The notes beneath the pieces are model-generated. The model was not told the DNA's origin. It saw only the letters and a program-made list of their open reading frames with translations, and ran no database searches. Below are positions 9,753-20,604 of a DNA stretch of 64,000 nucleotides, one piece after another. Location: assembly GCF_001311985.1 (NCBI RefSeq), contig NZ_BBCJ01000007.1, forward strand, positions 62,001-126,000. Direction: 5' to 3'. The number at the start of each line of letters is the position of its first letter. Position 1 is the first letter of the stretch. The position numbers and the translations under genes were made by a program. The DNA comes from Geotalea toluenoxydans JCM 15764 (GTDB lineage Bacteria > Desulfobacterota > Desulfuromonadia > Geobacterales > Geobacteraceae).

Positions 9753-11040
9753 ATGATCATTTTCCTTTATAACCTGCTGGCCGTCATTTCCATCCCCTTT
9801 GTCGTATCCTACCACCTCTACCGCTCCATTTCCCGTGGCAGAAAAACGGCTTTCATAGAACGTTTCGGTTTTATCCCGGCCTCCGAACTTAAGACACTTG
9901 CCGGTAGCGAGGTGATCTGGCTGCATGCGGTTTCGGTCGGGGAAACAATCGCCGCGGTGCCGCTGGTGAAGGCGCTGCGTCAGCGCTATCCCCGGAAGAA
10001 GATTGTCGTTTCCAACGTTACCGAAACGGGGCGGGAAGTGGCGGAGAAAATAGCCGGCGTCGATCTTTGCATCTATTTTCCCTTCGATTATCCTTTGCCG
10101 TGGCCGGGGCGCTGAACAGGGTCAGGCCCTCACTGGTGCTCATCATGGAGACGGAGATCTGGCCCAATTTCATCCGCAAGGCCCGGGCTCTCCATATCCC
10201 GGTAGTGCTGGTCAACGGGCGCATTTCCGATCGCTCCTTCAGACGCTATTTGAAGCTTTCCTGGTTCTTCGGCCCGGTTTTGAGGCTGCTGAGCGCCATC
10301 TGCATGCAAAGCGGCGAGGATGCCCGCCGCATCCAAGCCGTCGGTGCGCTGCCCGCCCAGGTGCAGGTGACCCGGAACCTGAAGTACGATATTGCCGTAC
10401 CGACCCGTTCAGTGACCGAGCGTGAGCAAATAAAAGCAAGCTACTGTCTGCCCGGTGATGTCCTTATTTTTACCGCCGGCAGCACCCATGAAGGGGAGGA
10501 AATGCCTGTGATCGCCGCTTACCAGGCTGCACAGACAGGGGATAAGGGGTTAGTTATGGTGCTGGTGCCCCGCCATCCGGAGCGCGCCAGGCAAGTGGCC
10601 GGACTCCTGGCTGCAGCAGGGATTTCTTACCGCTTCCGTTCAGCTCTCCATGAGAATGAAGGTGCCCTTGCTGCGGGCGAGGTCCTGCTGGTGGACACGG
10701 TCGGCGAGCTGCTGAACCTCTATGCCGTATCGGATCTGGTCTTTGTCGGGGGAAGCCTGGTGCCGACGGGGGGGCATAACGTCCTTGAACCCGCAGCCTT
10801 GAGCGTACCGGTCATCTTCGGTCCCCATATGGACAACTTCAGGGAAATATCGGCACTGGTGCTGGCCGGCGGCGCCGGCATACGGGTGGCTGACGGAGAT
10901 GAACTGGCCGCGCAGCTGCAGGCCCTGCTGAAGGACAGTGGCAGACGGCGCAGATGGGGGCATGTGGAGCCATGCTCATTGCGGAAAACAGCGGGTCTGC
11001 AGACCTGCATTGTACGGTCATTGAACGGTTTATTCGGTGA
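9753..11040 (+). CDS. waaA: WaaA/KdtA Kdo transferase (two frameshifts)
   Basis: GT30 enzyme that adds Kdo from CMP-Kdo to lipid IVA at the inner membrane. An N-terminal membrane anchor is followed by HAVSVGET (catalytic Glu), the METEIWPNF motif, and FVGGSLVPTGGHNVLEPAA in the C-terminal domain. The frame breaks near 10092 (C-run) and near 10957 (G-run). With both corrected the protein ends ...IERFIR at TGA 11038-11040, and that TGA is itself the first GTGATTG heptad of the following array. Confidence 0.9.
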
Positions 11041-11153
11041 TTGGTGATTGGTGATTGGTGACGAGTGACGAGTGACGAGTGACGAGTGACGAGTGACGAG
11101 TGACGATTCCACCGTCTTTTTACCGTCACCTGTTACTTGTCACCTGTTACTTG
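11036..11153 (+). repeat. Heptad element with both arms, waaA-lpxK gap
   Basis: Three GTGATTG units then about five GTGACGA units (11037 to about 11104), a loop containing CCACCGTCTTTTTACCG, and an opposite arm of CACCTGT/TACTTGT units (11128-11153). The arms are imperfect inverted repeats, so single-stranded DNA or RNA could fold into a long hairpin. The first unit supplies the waaA stop codon. Confidence 0.92.
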
Positions 11154-11162
11154 TGGACCCTT

Positions 11163-11291
11163 TTTACAACCACGAATAACACGAATGGACACGAATAAAG
11201 GCAAAAATAGTGAGGGGTAAAGGGTAAAGGGTAAAAACCTCGAACCTCTAACTTCGAACATAGAACATAGAACATAGAACATAGAACATTT
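11163..11291 (+). repeat. CACGAATA repeats and second heptad array before lpxK
   Basis: Three near-copies of CACGAATAA at 9-10 bp spacing (11171-11199), then GGGTAAA units, AACCTCG, AACCTCT, AACTTCG and four AACATAG heptads ending 4 bp before the lpxK ATG. The AACATAG family is distinct in sequence from the GTGA family but keeps the 7-bp period. Confidence 0.85.
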
Positions 11292-11294
11292 TTT

Positions 11295-12377
11295 ATGGCT
11301 GATCTGGAAAAATATTATAAGGAACTGGTGGAGGGGAAAAAACGCAGCTTGACAGGCCGGCTGCTCTTGTCCTTTCTTATCTGCTGCTCCGTCGTCTATG
11401 CCTTTGTCATGCGCATCAGGGCAGTTGCCTACGGCGTTGGGCTTTTCAAGGTGCGGCGACTTGACAGGCCGGTCATTGCCGTGGGGAACATCGTTGCCGG
11501 AGGAACCGGCAAAACCCCAACGGTGGCCTGGCTGGCCCGCCGGCTCATGACGCGGGGCAAACGGGTAGCGGTGCTTTCCCGCGGCTACGGCGGCACCTTT
11601 GCCGGAGCCGTTCATGTTGTCTCGGACGGCAGCTCAATCTGTGCCACTCCCGAAGAGGCCGGCGATGAGCCGCTGCTTCTGGCGCACTCCATACCGGGGC
11701 TGATCGTTGTCGTTGGTGCAGACCGGCATCAGGCCGGACTTGTCGCTCAGGAATGTTGCAATCCGGACATCTTCATCCTCGATGACGGCTTCCAGCACAT
11801 GGGGCTGTACCGGGATTTAAATGTTCTTCTTCTTGATTGCCAGCGACCGCTGGCCAACGGCAGAACCTTTCCCGCCGGACTGCTGCGTGAACCGAAGGCG
11901 GCCCACAGACGTGCCGACTTGATTCTCCTTACCCGTTGCAAAGATGATCAGAGTGCGTCGTTACCCTTCACCACAGACAGCCCTGTTTGTTGTTCCAGTC
12001 ATGAACTTTCAGGCTATGTCCCGCTGAATGGAGGTGAAATGCGCCCATTCAGCGATCTTGAGGGGAAGCGTGGGCTTGCCTTTGCCGGTATCGCCGATCC
12101 GGATGCCTTTTTCAGCTCCCTGGAAACTGTCGGTGTTCATCCGGTAGCCACCCTCGCTTTTTCGGACCACATCTGTTACGATGATCCGGAAATCGCTGCT
12201 CTTTGCCGGCTTGTGGCTGCTTCCCGCTCCGAATATCTCATAACGACCGAAAAAGATGCCGTCAAACTCCATTCCCATATCTCCAGGCTGGGAAACGTTT
12301 ATATGGCTCCGCTGGAGCTGCGCTTTTCCGACCCCCAAATTATGGAAGCTCAGCTGGATACCCTCTTCAGGAGGTAA
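11295..12377 (+). CDS. lpxK: LpxK tetraacyldisaccharide 4'-kinase
   Basis: Inner-membrane P-loop kinase that phosphorylates the 4' position of the lipid A disaccharide. It has an N-terminal membrane helix (residues about 20-45), Walker A AGGTGKTP, then SRGYGG, the ILDDGFQH motif and a C-terminal TTEKDAVKL segment. Length 360 is normal. The start follows the AACATAG heptads with no clear ribosome site (only ATTTTTT), so translation initiation may be weak or depend on the array. Confidence 0.93.
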   Translation: MADLEKYYKELVEGKKRSLTGRLLLSFLICCSVVYAFVMRIRAVAYGVGLFKVRRLDRPVIAVGNIVAGGTGKTPTVAWLARRLMTRGKRVAVLSRGYGGTFAGAVHVVSDGSSICATPEEAGDEPLLLAHSIPGLIVVVGADRHQAGLVAQECCNPDIFILDDGFQHMGLYRDLNVLLLDCQRPLANGRTFPAGLLREPKAAHRRADLILLTRCKDDQSASLPFTTDSPVCCSSHELSGYVPLNGGEMRPFSDLEGKRGLAFAGIADPDAFFSSLETVGVHPVATLAFSDHICYDDPEIAALCRLVAASRSEYLITTEKDAVKLHSHISRLGNVYMAPLELRFSDPQIMEAQLDTLFRR

Positions 12378-12383
12378 ATTTTG

Positions 12384-12554
12384 ATGACAATTTCCCAAGA
12401 GCTGCTCAGTATTCTCGCCTGTCCGAACTGCAAGGGAGAACTTGTTCTTTTGCCCGACGGTTCCGGCCTGGTCTGCGAAGCTTGCCGCCTCAGGTATCCC
12501 GTTCGTGACGGTATACCGGTGATGCTGGTGGACGAGGCGGAGAAGCTGGATTAA
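12384..12554 (+). CDS. Trm112-like small zinc protein
   Basis: 56-residue protein of the UPF0434/Trm112-like family, usually encoded next to lpxK. Two cysteine pairs, CPNC near residue 13 and CEAC near residue 34, should bind zinc; [12 protein letters not shown] is the family ending. GGAGG lies 8 bp upstream of ATG 12384. Function in bacteria is unclear; the family resembles the activator subunit of methyltransferases. Confidence 0.88.
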   Translation: MTISQELLSILACPNCKGELVLLPDGSGLVCEACRLRYPVRDGIPVMLVDEAEKLD

Positions 12555-12587
12555 CGGCTGAACCACATGAATTTATTGAGGAAGTAC

Positions 12588-13799
12588 ATGAAAACAAAGA
12601 TTGTTGCGGTGGTGATTGTCTTAGCCCTTGCGGTTCTGGCAGCTGTCTTCATACCCAGAAAACCTCCCGCATCCGACTATCGTCTGGCAAAGGTTGAGAA
12701 AGGATCGATCGTCTCCAATGTATCGGCAACCGGCACCCTTGCCGCAGTTGTTACGGTACAGGTGGGTACCCAGGTTTCAGGTACCATCAGCAGACTTTTT
12801 GTCGATTTCAATTCGCCGGTGAAGAAGGGTCAGGCCATCGCCCAGATCGATCCTGCCCTCTTTAACGCCAGAGTCGAAGAATCGAGGGGCAACTACATCA
12901 GCGCCCAGGCTAATCTTGACAGGGCAAAGGCCGACCTGGTGGATGCCAGGAGGACTCTGGAGCGTAGCCGCCAGTTGGTCAAGGACGGCATCCTGGCCCA
13001 GAGTGAATTCGACACGGCCGATACCAGATACAAGCAGGCCCTGGCAGCAGTAAAGGCTGCCGAGGGAAGCATTTCCCAGACCCGCGGATCTTACAGCCAA
13101 GCCCAAACGAACCTGAAATATGCCACCATTACCTCGCCTGTGGATGGAATCGTCGTTTCCCGCAACGTGGATGTGGGCCAGACTGTCGCCGCCTCGTTCC
13201 AGACACCCACCCTGTTCACCATCGCCCAGGATCTTACAAACATGAAGATTGACACCAGTGTCGACGAGGCCGATATCAGCAGGGTCACGGTCGGTCAGCC
13301 GGTAACCTTCACCGTTGATTCCTACCCCGAGAACAATTTTTCCGGCAAGGTGACCCAGATACGGAATGCGCCGATCATCAACCAGAACGTCGTCACCTAC
13401 ACGGTGGTGATCGGTGTGGACAACAAGGAACTCAAGCTGAAACCGGGGATGACTGCCAATGTTACCATTGAGACGGCACGCAAGGATGATGTATTGAAAA
13501 TTCCTTCTGCCGCCCTTCGTTTCAAGCCTAAACCTGCAAAAGAGGCCAAGGAGAAGCCGACCGGAAAGGGTGCAGGCAAAAAGAAAAGAGAAGGCGGCCC
13601 GGTGGTGTATGTCCTTGGCCCTGGAAAAGAGCCGGTGCCGGTTCCTATCGTGACCGGTATCGGTAATTCCGGCCATGTGGAGCTGGTGCAAGGCAATCTC
13701 AAGGAGAACGATGAGGTGATAATCGAGCAGGCTTCGGCAAAGAAGAAAACGAACGGTGGCGCCGGCTCGATGCCCAGAGGGCCAAGGGGGCCCATGTGA
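12588..13799 (+). CDS. macA: MacA-like periplasmic adaptor (membrane fusion protein)
   Basis: Adaptor of a MacAB-type efflux or export system. It has an N-terminal membrane helix, a lipoyl-like half motif ([20 protein letters not shown]), a helical hairpin (about residues 90-160), the second lipoyl half [18 protein letters not shown] and a beta-barrel domain. A Lys-rich segment ([19 protein letters not shown]) interrupts the C-terminal region and the tail is rich in Gly/Pro/Arg. ATG 12588 is chosen for the GAGGAAG site; ATG 12567 is in frame too. A separate ATPase and permease follow. Confidence 0.87.
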   Translation: MKTKIVAVVIVLALAVLAAVFIPRKPPASDYRLAKVEKGSIVSNVSATGTLAAVVTVQVGTQVSGTISRLFVDFNSPVKKGQAIAQIDPALFNARVEESRGNYISAQANLDRAKADLVDARRTLERSRQLVKDGILAQSEFDTADTRYKQALAAVKAAEGSISQTRGSYSQAQTNLKYATITSPVDGIVVSRNVDVGQTVAASFQTPTLFTIAQDLTNMKIDTSVDEADISRVTVGQPVTFTVDSYPENNFSGKVTQIRNAPIINQNVVTYTVVIGVDNKELKLKPGMTANVTIETARKDDVLKIPSAALRFKPKPAKEAKEKPTGKGAGKKKREGGPVVYVLGPGKEPVPVPIVTGIGNSGHVELVQGNLKENDEVIIEQASAKKKTNGGAGSMPRGPRGPM

Positions 13800-13842
13800 T
13801 GGCAACCGTTATCCACAGGTTCCCAAAGGTTCTTTCCAAGAT

Positions 13843-14538
13843 ATGAACGATGTGGTCAAGGTCAGCAATGTGACCAAGGTATACAGTGTCGGCGAACAGC
13901 GGGTAGAGGCGCTCAAAGGGGTTTCCCTGACGGTCGCCCAGGGTGAATTCGTCGCCATCATGGGGGCTTCCGGCAGCGGGAAATCAACCTGCATGAATAT
14001 CCTCGGCTGCTTGATGTCCCTACCTCCGGCGAATACCTTCTGGATGGAATAAGCGTCGGCAAGCTCTCCGGAAACGATCTGGCGGAGATCAGGAACAGGA
14101 AGCTGGGTTTCGTTTTCCAGGGATTCAACCTGCTGTCGCGTACCACTGCCCTGGAAAATGTTGAGCTGCCGCTGGTTTATGCCAAGTGTCCCGCAGCAGC
14201 CAGAAGGGAAAGAGCCCTGGCGGCGCTTGACCAGGTAGGTTTGGCGGAACGGTCGAACCATTTCAGCAACCAGATGTCCGGCGGACAGCAGCAGCGGGTT
14301 GCCATCGCCCGGGCACTGGTAACCGACCCGGCAATCATCCTGGCCGATGAGCCGACCGGCAACCTGGACAGCAGGACCAGTGAAGAGATCATGGGGCTTT
14401 TTCAGGAACTGAACCGGCAGGGGATAACTATCATCATGGTAACCCACGAGCCCGATATCGCCGCCCATGCCAAGAGGCAGCTAACGTTCCGCGACGCTGA
14501 TCATCGATGACCGGCCGAATCGACAGCTCAAGGTATAA
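13843..14538 (+). CDS. MacB/LolD-type ABC ATPase (frameshifts)
   Basis: ATPase of the same efflux system. Walker [10 protein letters not shown], signature [15 protein letters not shown], Walker [14 protein letters not shown], switch MVTHEPDIA. The frame breaks near 14009 (one C missing, GGCTGCTTGATG) and again near 14493. In the raw frame it stops at 14510; with the second break repaired it reads on to TAA 14536-14538, 2 bp before the permease start. Length about 230 residues is normal for this class. Confidence 0.85.
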
Positions 14539-14540
14539 AT

Positions 14541-15765
14541 ATGGAATTCTGGCAGTCGTTCAAAATAGCCCTGAGGGCGCTACGGGTCAACAAGATGCGC
14601 TCCTTTCTCACCATGCTCGGCATCATCATCGGCATTGCCTCGGTGATAGCATGGTGGCCATCGGTACCGGAGCCCAGAAGAAAATCTCCGAACAGATCGC
14701 CAGCATGGGCAGCAACCTTATTCTGATCATACCCGGATCCACAACCACTGCCGGGGTACGCGTCGGCTCAGGAGCCTCTCCAACCCTGACCTATGACGAC
14801 GCCAGGGCCATAAAAGCTGAATGTCCCTCGGTGGAGGAAGCTGCACCAACCACCCGCGGCGGCGGCAGGTGGTATATGCCAATCAGAACTGGTCAACGGT
14901 CATCATGGGGATAACCGCCGACTTTCTGACGGTCAGGGAATGGCCAATTGCCGAAGGTCGCAATTTCACCCAATCGGATGTGGACGGCATGACCAAGAAC
15001 TGCATTATCGGCCAGACCATCGCCGATAATCTGTTCGGTTCCGTCGATCCCATCGGCAAGGTCATTCGCATCAAGAAGGTCCCCTTCCTGGTGGTCGGCG
15101 TGCTGGAAAAGAAGGGACAGTCCCCCCAGGGAACGGACCAGGATGATGTGGTCAATATTCCCATCCGCACCGCCCAGCGCAAATTATTCGGCAGCCCGTT
15201 TCCCAATGCCGTAAACTCGATCCTGATCCGGGCCACCAGCAGCGAAGATCTTTCACGGGCAGAAGAGGAGGTGACTGCACTTCTCAAGCAGCGCCATCAC
15301 ATCGGCCCCAACAAGGAAAACGACTTTACCGTCCGTAACCTGACAGAGCTCCTTTCCGTGGCGTCATCATCATCCCAGACCATGTCCATTCTCCTGGGAG
15401 CCGTAGCTTCAATTTCCCTGATCGTCGGCGGCATCGGCATCATGAACATCATGCTGGTGTCGGTGACGGAGCGGACCCGGGAAATCGGCATCAGGATGGC
15501 CATCGGCGCCAAGCAGCGGGACATCCTGCTCCAGTTCCTCACCGAGGCTGTCCTGCTGACCTTTTTTGGCGGCGTTATCGGCATTGCCCTCGGTATCGGC
15601 GGAGCAACGGCTGTGTCCAGCCTGGTGGGTTGGCCCACTCTCGTTTCCTTCCAGGCGATTGCCCTGGCTGTCTTCTTTTCTGCTGCAGTGGGTATTTTCT
15701 TCGGTTTTTACCCGGCAAAAAAAGCAGCTGCCCTCAATCCCATCGACGCATTGCGTTATGAGTAA
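14541..15765 (+). CDS. MacB-like FtsX-fold permease (two frameshifts)
   Basis: Four-helix permease of the MacB/LolC-FtsX superfamily. First helix in MRSFLTMLGIIIGIASVIA, a periplasmic domain (about residues 45-270), then three helices including SISLIVGGIGIMNIMLVSV, with the ERTREIGIRMAIGA signature and the PAKKAAALNPIDALRYE ending. Breaks near 14651 and 14866 each need one base. With macA and the ATPase it forms a split MacAB set; substrate cannot be read from sequence. Confidence 0.87.
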
Positions 15766-15909
15766 AGCTTCCGCAGGTCTGGCTGAAGTTCACGCGCACA
15801 TTGCACCTTCGTCTTGCAATTGCTTGTAGAATATGGAAAAATGCAGCGTTTGAGCCGATGGGTTCACTGATTAACTTGAACCCGAAGTTGCTCCAAATGA
15901 TTTTAGGTG

Positions 15910-17010
15910 ATGCTTATAAAAAACGAACAGAAAAAAATACTGGTGATGCGCTACAGGTTCATCGGCGATACCATTCTCACCGTCCCTTTCCTGCGCAACC
16001 TGCGCCGTGCCGAGCCCGACGCTTTTATCGCCTGGATGGTGGCCCCCGGTTCCTCGGAAGTGGTCAAGGGCATCCCTTATGTGGATGAGCTTATTTATTG
16101 GGACCCGGTGACGATTCATGCCGACAGCAGGGGGACGCACCGGACCCTGGCGTCGAAAATTGCCTTTTTCAAGGAGCTTCGCTCCAGACATTTTGACAAA
16201 GTCTATGTGTTGAAACGTTCCTTTTCCAGTGCACTCATTGCATGGCTGAGCGGAGCAAAGGAGCGGATCGGTTTCAACACCGAAGGTCGAAGCTTTTTAC
16301 TCACGAAACAGATACGTTATCGCCATGACCGGCATGAGGTGCAGAACTTCCTGGATGTGCTGCGGGCCGATGGGGTGCCGGTTGGCGACGAATATCTGGA
16401 AGCGTGGATCTCGCCCGAGGAGCAGCGTTTTGCCGACCAGTACTTGACAGAGCGTGGCATCCGTGCCGACGACCTGTTGATGGCAATTCACCCCTTCGCT
16501 GCCAACCCAGACCGTGGCTGGCATCAGGATAACTTCATCAAGGCAGCCAACCGGCTGCAGCAGCTGTATGATGCACGAATCGTCCTCTTCGGCGGCGGAC
16601 GGGATGTGGAACAGGCACAATTTCTGATGGAACGCATCTCTCCTGAGCCGGTCATGGTCGTCGGCAGCACCACTCTGCGCCAGACCTTGGCCATCCTTGC
16701 CCGCTGCCGCCTTCTGGTTTGCAACGACAGCGGCATCATGCACCTGGGGGCGGCCCTTGGCGTACCGCTGGTGGCCGTCTTCGGGCCGCAATCGCCGGTG
16801 AAATTCGGCCCATGGGGAAAAGATTGCCGGGTCCTTTACAGCCGGTTTGACTGCAGTCCATGCAAACAGAAATTTTTCACGGAATGTGCTCCGTCCGAGC
16901 GTGGCAGGCCGCCGTGTGTCGAGGCAATTACAACTGACATGGTCATCGACGCTGCTACTGATCTCATGGCTGAAAGGCATTCGTTCGGATACGAAAAGGT
17001 GGAACAGTGA
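15910..17010 (+). CDS. GT9 heptosyltransferase
   Basis: ADP-heptose:LPS heptosyltransferase family (GT9, WaaF/WaaC type) adding heptose to the inner core. N-terminal MRYRFIGDTILTVPFLRNLR and the donor-site LLVCNDSGIMHLGAALGVPLVAVFG with the later GP-W-G-KDCRVLYS segment are characteristic. Length 366. GTG 15907 is an alternative start directly before ATG 15910. The preceding 140 bp holds no recognisable gene. The next gene overlaps its end by 4 bp. Confidence 0.85.
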   Translation: MLIKNEQKKILVMRYRFIGDTILTVPFLRNLRRAEPDAFIAWMVAPGSSEVVKGIPYVDELIYWDPVTIHADSRGTHRTLASKIAFFKELRSRHFDKVYVLKRSFSSALIAWLSGAKERIGFNTEGRSFLLTKQIRYRHDRHEVQNFLDVLRADGVPVGDEYLEAWISPEEQRFADQYLTERGIRADDLLMAIHPFAANPDRGWHQDNFIKAANRLQQLYDARIVLFGGGRDVEQAQFLMERISPEPVMVVGSTTLRQTLAILARCRLLVCNDSGIMHLGAALGVPLVAVFGPQSPVKFGPWGKDCRVLYSRFDCSPCKQKFFTECAPSERGRPPCVEAITTDMVIDAATDLMAERHSFGYEKVEQ

Positions 17011-18104
17011 AAATTGCATTTATCTTTAATGCCCGTCTAGTGGGCGGTGCCGAAGAGCACTTGTTCGATCTTGCAGAAGAGATGCTCTCCCATGGGATCG
17101 AGCCGGTGTTTTTCATACGCAAAAATGACCAGGTTGAAGAACGGCTGAAGAAGCTGCCGATCAGGTACCATGCTGTGTATGACCCTGAAAACAAACTTTC
17201 ATTCCCGCTGAAGATTGCACAGGCGCTCATACAGGAGCAGCCCGATGTGATATCGGTCAATCGCGAACATAATATTTATGCTTCTCTTGCCGGCTTCTAC
17301 ATGGCATTGCCGTTCCTCAGGAAGCGACCGAAACTGGTCAACGTTTTCCATACACCCACTTCCCGGCGTTATCCTCTTCTTACGACTTGCTTCGATGGTG
17401 TCATCGCCACCTCTGAGTATACCGGCGCCTCCTTCGGCTCTAAGAACCCCGGGCTCGACAAGATGACGACCATCATTCACTATGGCATCAAGCTCTCCCA
17501 ACCCGATCCGACCAGCAGATAGCTTGCGGGAGCGACGGGTGCTGAAGGGGAGAGGGTTTCCCGTTATCGGCATGGTCGGCGAGCTGTGGAAAAATCAGGA
17601 AGAGCTTATCGATGCAGCAGATGCTCTGCGGCGCGTTTTCCCGGACATCACCGTTGCCATTGTCGGTGGTGGGGGAACCCAGCATCTGGAAGAAAAAATT
17701 GCCCGCTACGGTCTCCAACGGAACGTGGTTTTGACGGGGCGGATTCCCCGCCAGCAGATACCCGACCTCTTTTACGACCTAGATCTGTCGGTTTCGACCC
17801 ATCGCAACGAAGGGTTCGGCATCGTTCATCTCGAGTCCCTTGCTGCCGGAACGCCAGTAGTTGCCTACAACAGCGGTGGCCTGGTCGAGATTCTTCGTCG
17901 GGGGGGCGGAGTCCTTGTTGATGGAGTAACCACAGATTTTGTCAGGGAAGTAACGGCGCTGCTCAGGATGATGCGCGAAGATCGGCACTGGGAACTGAAG
18001 GGCAAAAGGTTGTCGAGAATTTCTTTTCGGTCGAGGCGATGACCCAAAAGCACGTGGATTATTATCGTCAAGTGGCTGCAGGAAATTGGAACAAGCCTGC
18101 ATGA
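17007..18104 (+). CDS. GT4 glycosyltransferase, core region (frameshifts)
   Basis: GT-B fold retaining transferase. N-terminal NARLVGGAEEHLFDLAEEM, then IGMVGELWKNQEELIDA and the donor-site pattern HRNEGFGIVHLESLAAGTPV. The raw frames end at 17522 and 18042. Shifts near 17498 (two bases) and 18003 (one G) join them and extend the protein to TGA 18102-18104, which overlaps the next start. Acceptor and sugar unknown; position suggests LPS outer core. Confidence 0.78.
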
Positions 18105-19210
18105 GCGGCGTTATGAAGATTGCCATGCTCAACACCGGCCGCGGCTGGGGAGGCGCGGAAGAGCAGATGCTCTCCATGTCCCTGGAACTGGAGAATCGCG
18201 GGTACAGCATTACGGTTATTTGTCGGCGCGGTAGCCCCGTGGAAAAGCGATTTACCGAGTGCGGCCTTCAGGTGCTGCCGGTGGCGCGCAAAGGGCTTCG
18301 GGCAGTGGTCGATCCGTTCCTTACCGCGTTGCAGGCAAGGAGAGAAAAATTCCATATAATCCACAGCCACCGTGACCATGATCTGCCGCTGGGCAAGTTG
18401 CTGGCTTTGGCAAGTGGGGGGGCGCTCCTCCTCACTCAGCATTGCCTTCCCGGCAAGCCGAGTGCCCTTACCTACAGGACTGCCGATCGCATCATCACCG
18501 TCTCCGAGTACATTGCCTCCGGTATTCGGGGCAAGGTTCCCGGTGTGAGAGATTGCCTTGGCGTTATCGTCAATGGTATTGATCCCGCCCTTTTTACCAA
18601 CCCTGACCGAGAATTCTGGCGGCGCAATCCTTACCTCACCGGGCGTGGTCCATTGCTTGGGGTCGTCGGTGGGTTCTACAAGGGGCAGGAAGAGCTCATC
18701 GAGCTCCTGCCGGACCTGCGCAAGGAATTTCCTGCGATAACTCTGATTTTGATCGGCGAGGATGAAGGGCGAAAACCGCAATTGCAGGGATTGGCCGAAA
18801 GGCTGGGGGTAACTGAAGCGGTCTTCTTTGCCGGCCGTATCCCCCGCGATCAGATGAAACATGCCCTCGCCGGTCTCGACCTGAATGTGAGTGCTTTCCG
18901 CAATGAGGGCTTCGGGCTTACGGTCATCGAGGGATTTGCCGTCGGGACACCTTTTGTCGGTTATGCCGCTGGTGGGTATCAGGAGGTTGTTGAATCTGGT
19001 GTGAACGGAATGTTGGTTACAGACAAAAATGCTTTGATGTGGCAGATCAAAGATCTGCTTGGGGATAGTCAGGGACTTTTATCCCTTCGCATAAACTGTC
19101 ACCAAAGTGTAGTGGGCGGTGAGTTTTTACTTGAGCAGATGGTTAATCGATATGTGCAGGAATATAACAGCATAAGGTTTGCCGACTCACCCAGTGGGAA
19201 CAGGAGATAA
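18101..19210 (+). CDS. GT4 glycosyltransferase, core region
   Basis: Paralogue of the preceding gene: NTGRGWGGAEEQMLSMSLEL, GVVGGFYKGQEELIELLPDL and FRNEGFGLTVIEGFAVGTPF are the same GT4 landmarks in the same order. ATG 18101 overlaps the upstream stop (ATGA); ATG 18113 is an alternative. The two genes probably arose by tandem duplication and act one after the other on the core. Substrate unknown. Confidence 0.82.
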   Translation: MSGVMKIAMLNTGRGWGGAEEQMLSMSLELENRGYSITVICRRGSPVEKRFTECGLQVLPVARKGLRAVVDPFLTALQARREKFHIIHSHRDHDLPLGKLLALASGGALLLTQHCLPGKPSALTYRTADRIITVSEYIASGIRGKVPGVRDCLGVIVNGIDPALFTNPDREFWRRNPYLTGRGPLLGVVGGFYKGQEELIELLPDLRKEFPAITLILIGEDEGRKPQLQGLAERLGVTEAVFFAGRIPRDQMKHALAGLDLNVSAFRNEGFGLTVIEGFAVGTPFVGYAAGGYQEVVESGVNGMLVTDKNALMWQIKDLLGDSQGLLSLRINCHQSVVGGEFLLEQMVNRYVQEYNSIRFADSPSGNRR

Positions 19211-19214
19211 TAGG

Positions 19215-19521
19215 ATGTCACCTCTCACAGTATTTATACCGACATTTAATATATGCAATCTTTGGCGGAAACTCTCAAAAGTTGCCTTCCAGAGGCCCAA
19301 CAACTTGACATTAAAATTTTTTCCGTAGTGAAGATGTTGAAATCCTTGTCGATGGCGGACCATCTGAATTTGCCGATGCCGTTGTCGGGCTTCTGAAAGA
19401 TGATGCGCGTCGCTTTCAGCTCGACACAAACGGCTATGAGCTTGTGAAGCGAAAATATTCCCTGGAAGCGATGGGCCAGACTTACCTGGAGTTTTACAGC
19501 AATCTCCTTGCCCGACAATAA
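19215..19521 (+). pseudogene. Remnant: GT2-like start joined to GT4-like tail
   Basis: A start MSPLTVFIPTFN looks like a family 2 transferase N-terminus, but within 100 bp the sequence becomes a typical GT4 C-terminus (VVGLLKDDARRFQLDTNGYE followed by LVKRKYSLEAMGQTYLEFY) ending at TAA 19519. The middle of both enzymes, about 250 residues, is absent and the frame changes at least twice. This is best read as the scar of a deletion that fused two former transferase genes. Confidence 0.6.
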
Positions 19522-19543
19522 CCAGTCAGAGAAGAGGAAATCC

Positions 19544-20437
19544 GTGAAGACATCCGTAATCGTTCCAACATACAACCGTCCCCGCGAGTTGTGGCTTTGT
19601 CTGTTGAGCCTGGCGCACCAGTCGGTTCGCCCCGATGAGGTGCTGATTGCCGATGATGGCAGCGGCGAAGCAACACGAGAGACTATCGAGCTTTTTAGAA
19701 GGTCGTCACATTGCCCATTCGTCCTCAAGCATATCTGGCAAGAGGATCTCGGCTTCCGAAAACCGAAGATTCTCAATGAAACCGTAAGAAACACCGTCGG
19801 TAGCTACCTTGCCTTTATCGACGGCGATTGTATGGCACATCGCCACTGGCTTCGGAACCACCTGCGCAACGCTGAGCCTGATGCTATTCTGGGGGGCAAA
19901 CGGGTCGACCTGGGGCCACGGCTGTCAGAGAGATTGCTGCTCATTCAGGGGTGGGGAACCGGACTCGGGCTCCGGGTGCTTTGGGATTCAGTTGTCGGCA
20001 ATACACGCAAGGCAGAAGAGTTATTGATTATTGAGGCCACATTGATCAGGAGATGGGGGAAACTCGACCGGATCACCGATGATGGAATATGGGGATGCAA
20101 TTTCAGCCTGTCGAAGGATCTGTTTTATGCAATTAATGGCTGTGACGAAGACTTCCTTGACGGATCCATTGAAGACAATGATCTCGGGATTCGTGTCCTA
20201 AACAGCGGCGGCAAGGTCAAATCGGTCCGTTTCATGGCTAACGTCACGCATCTTTGGCACTCTTCGTCATGGAGTTTCACCAGTCCCAAGTACCAGCACA
20301 ATAAAAAGATCATGGAGCGCAGAATTGCTTTGAAAGAACCATGCTGCCTCAACGGCATTGTAAAGGTGGAGCCGCTGCAGCCTGTTTCGCAGAAAGCTTT
20401 TCAGACGCCGTTGAGATCAGTATCCAACGATCTCTGA
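19544..20437 (+). CDS. GT2 family glycosyltransferase
   Basis: GT-A fold inverting transferase: VIVPTYNRPRELWLCLLSL, nucleotide-binding LIADDGSGE, the DXD-like IDGDCMAHRHWL, and EDNDLGIRVLNSGGK near the base-contact region. GTG 19544 follows GAGGAAATCC and matches the usual start just before the first beta strand; an in-frame TTG lies at 19508. Lies between GT4 and GT9 genes of the core block. The 160 bp after it hold no gene I can support. Confidence 0.82.
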   Translation: MKTSVIVPTYNRPRELWLCLLSLAHQSVRPDEVLIADDGSGEATRETIELFRRSSHCPFVLKHIWQEDLGFRKPKILNETVRNTVGSYLAFIDGDCMAHRHWLRNHLRNAEPDAILGGKRVDLGPRLSERLLLIQGWGTGLGLRVLWDSVVGNTRKAEELLIIEATLIRRWGKLDRITDDGIWGCNFSLSKDLFYAINGCDEDFLDGSIEDNDLGIRVLNSGGKVKSVRFMANVTHLWHSSSWSFTSPKYQHNKKIMERRIALKEPCCLNGIVKVEPLQPVSQKAFQTPLRSVSNDL

Positions 20438-20604
20438 GGATATAAATGGATCAGAAAAATGCAGATGGCGCAGGCCGAAGAAACGTACATTTTGTCGGTA
20501 GCTCGCCCAGTACCGGTACATGAATATGGATGAAATTGTGGCCAAAAGTCTGGAAGTGTTTGGGCTGATAGCCCGGAAACAGCAGGGATGATGGTGGAAG
20601 ATGT

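Noticed and set aside
12777-13805. Long open frame on the minus strand opposite macA
   Set aside because: It mirrors a GC-rich coding gene, has no ribosome site or recognisable domains, and the + strand gene is certain.
15801-16088. Small open frame before the GT9 gene
   Set aside because: It overlaps the start of a clear heptosyltransferase in another frame and shows no family features.
20443-20604. Short frames between the GT2 and GT9 genes
   Set aside because: Only two fragments under 30 codons with no ribosome site or recognisable domain.
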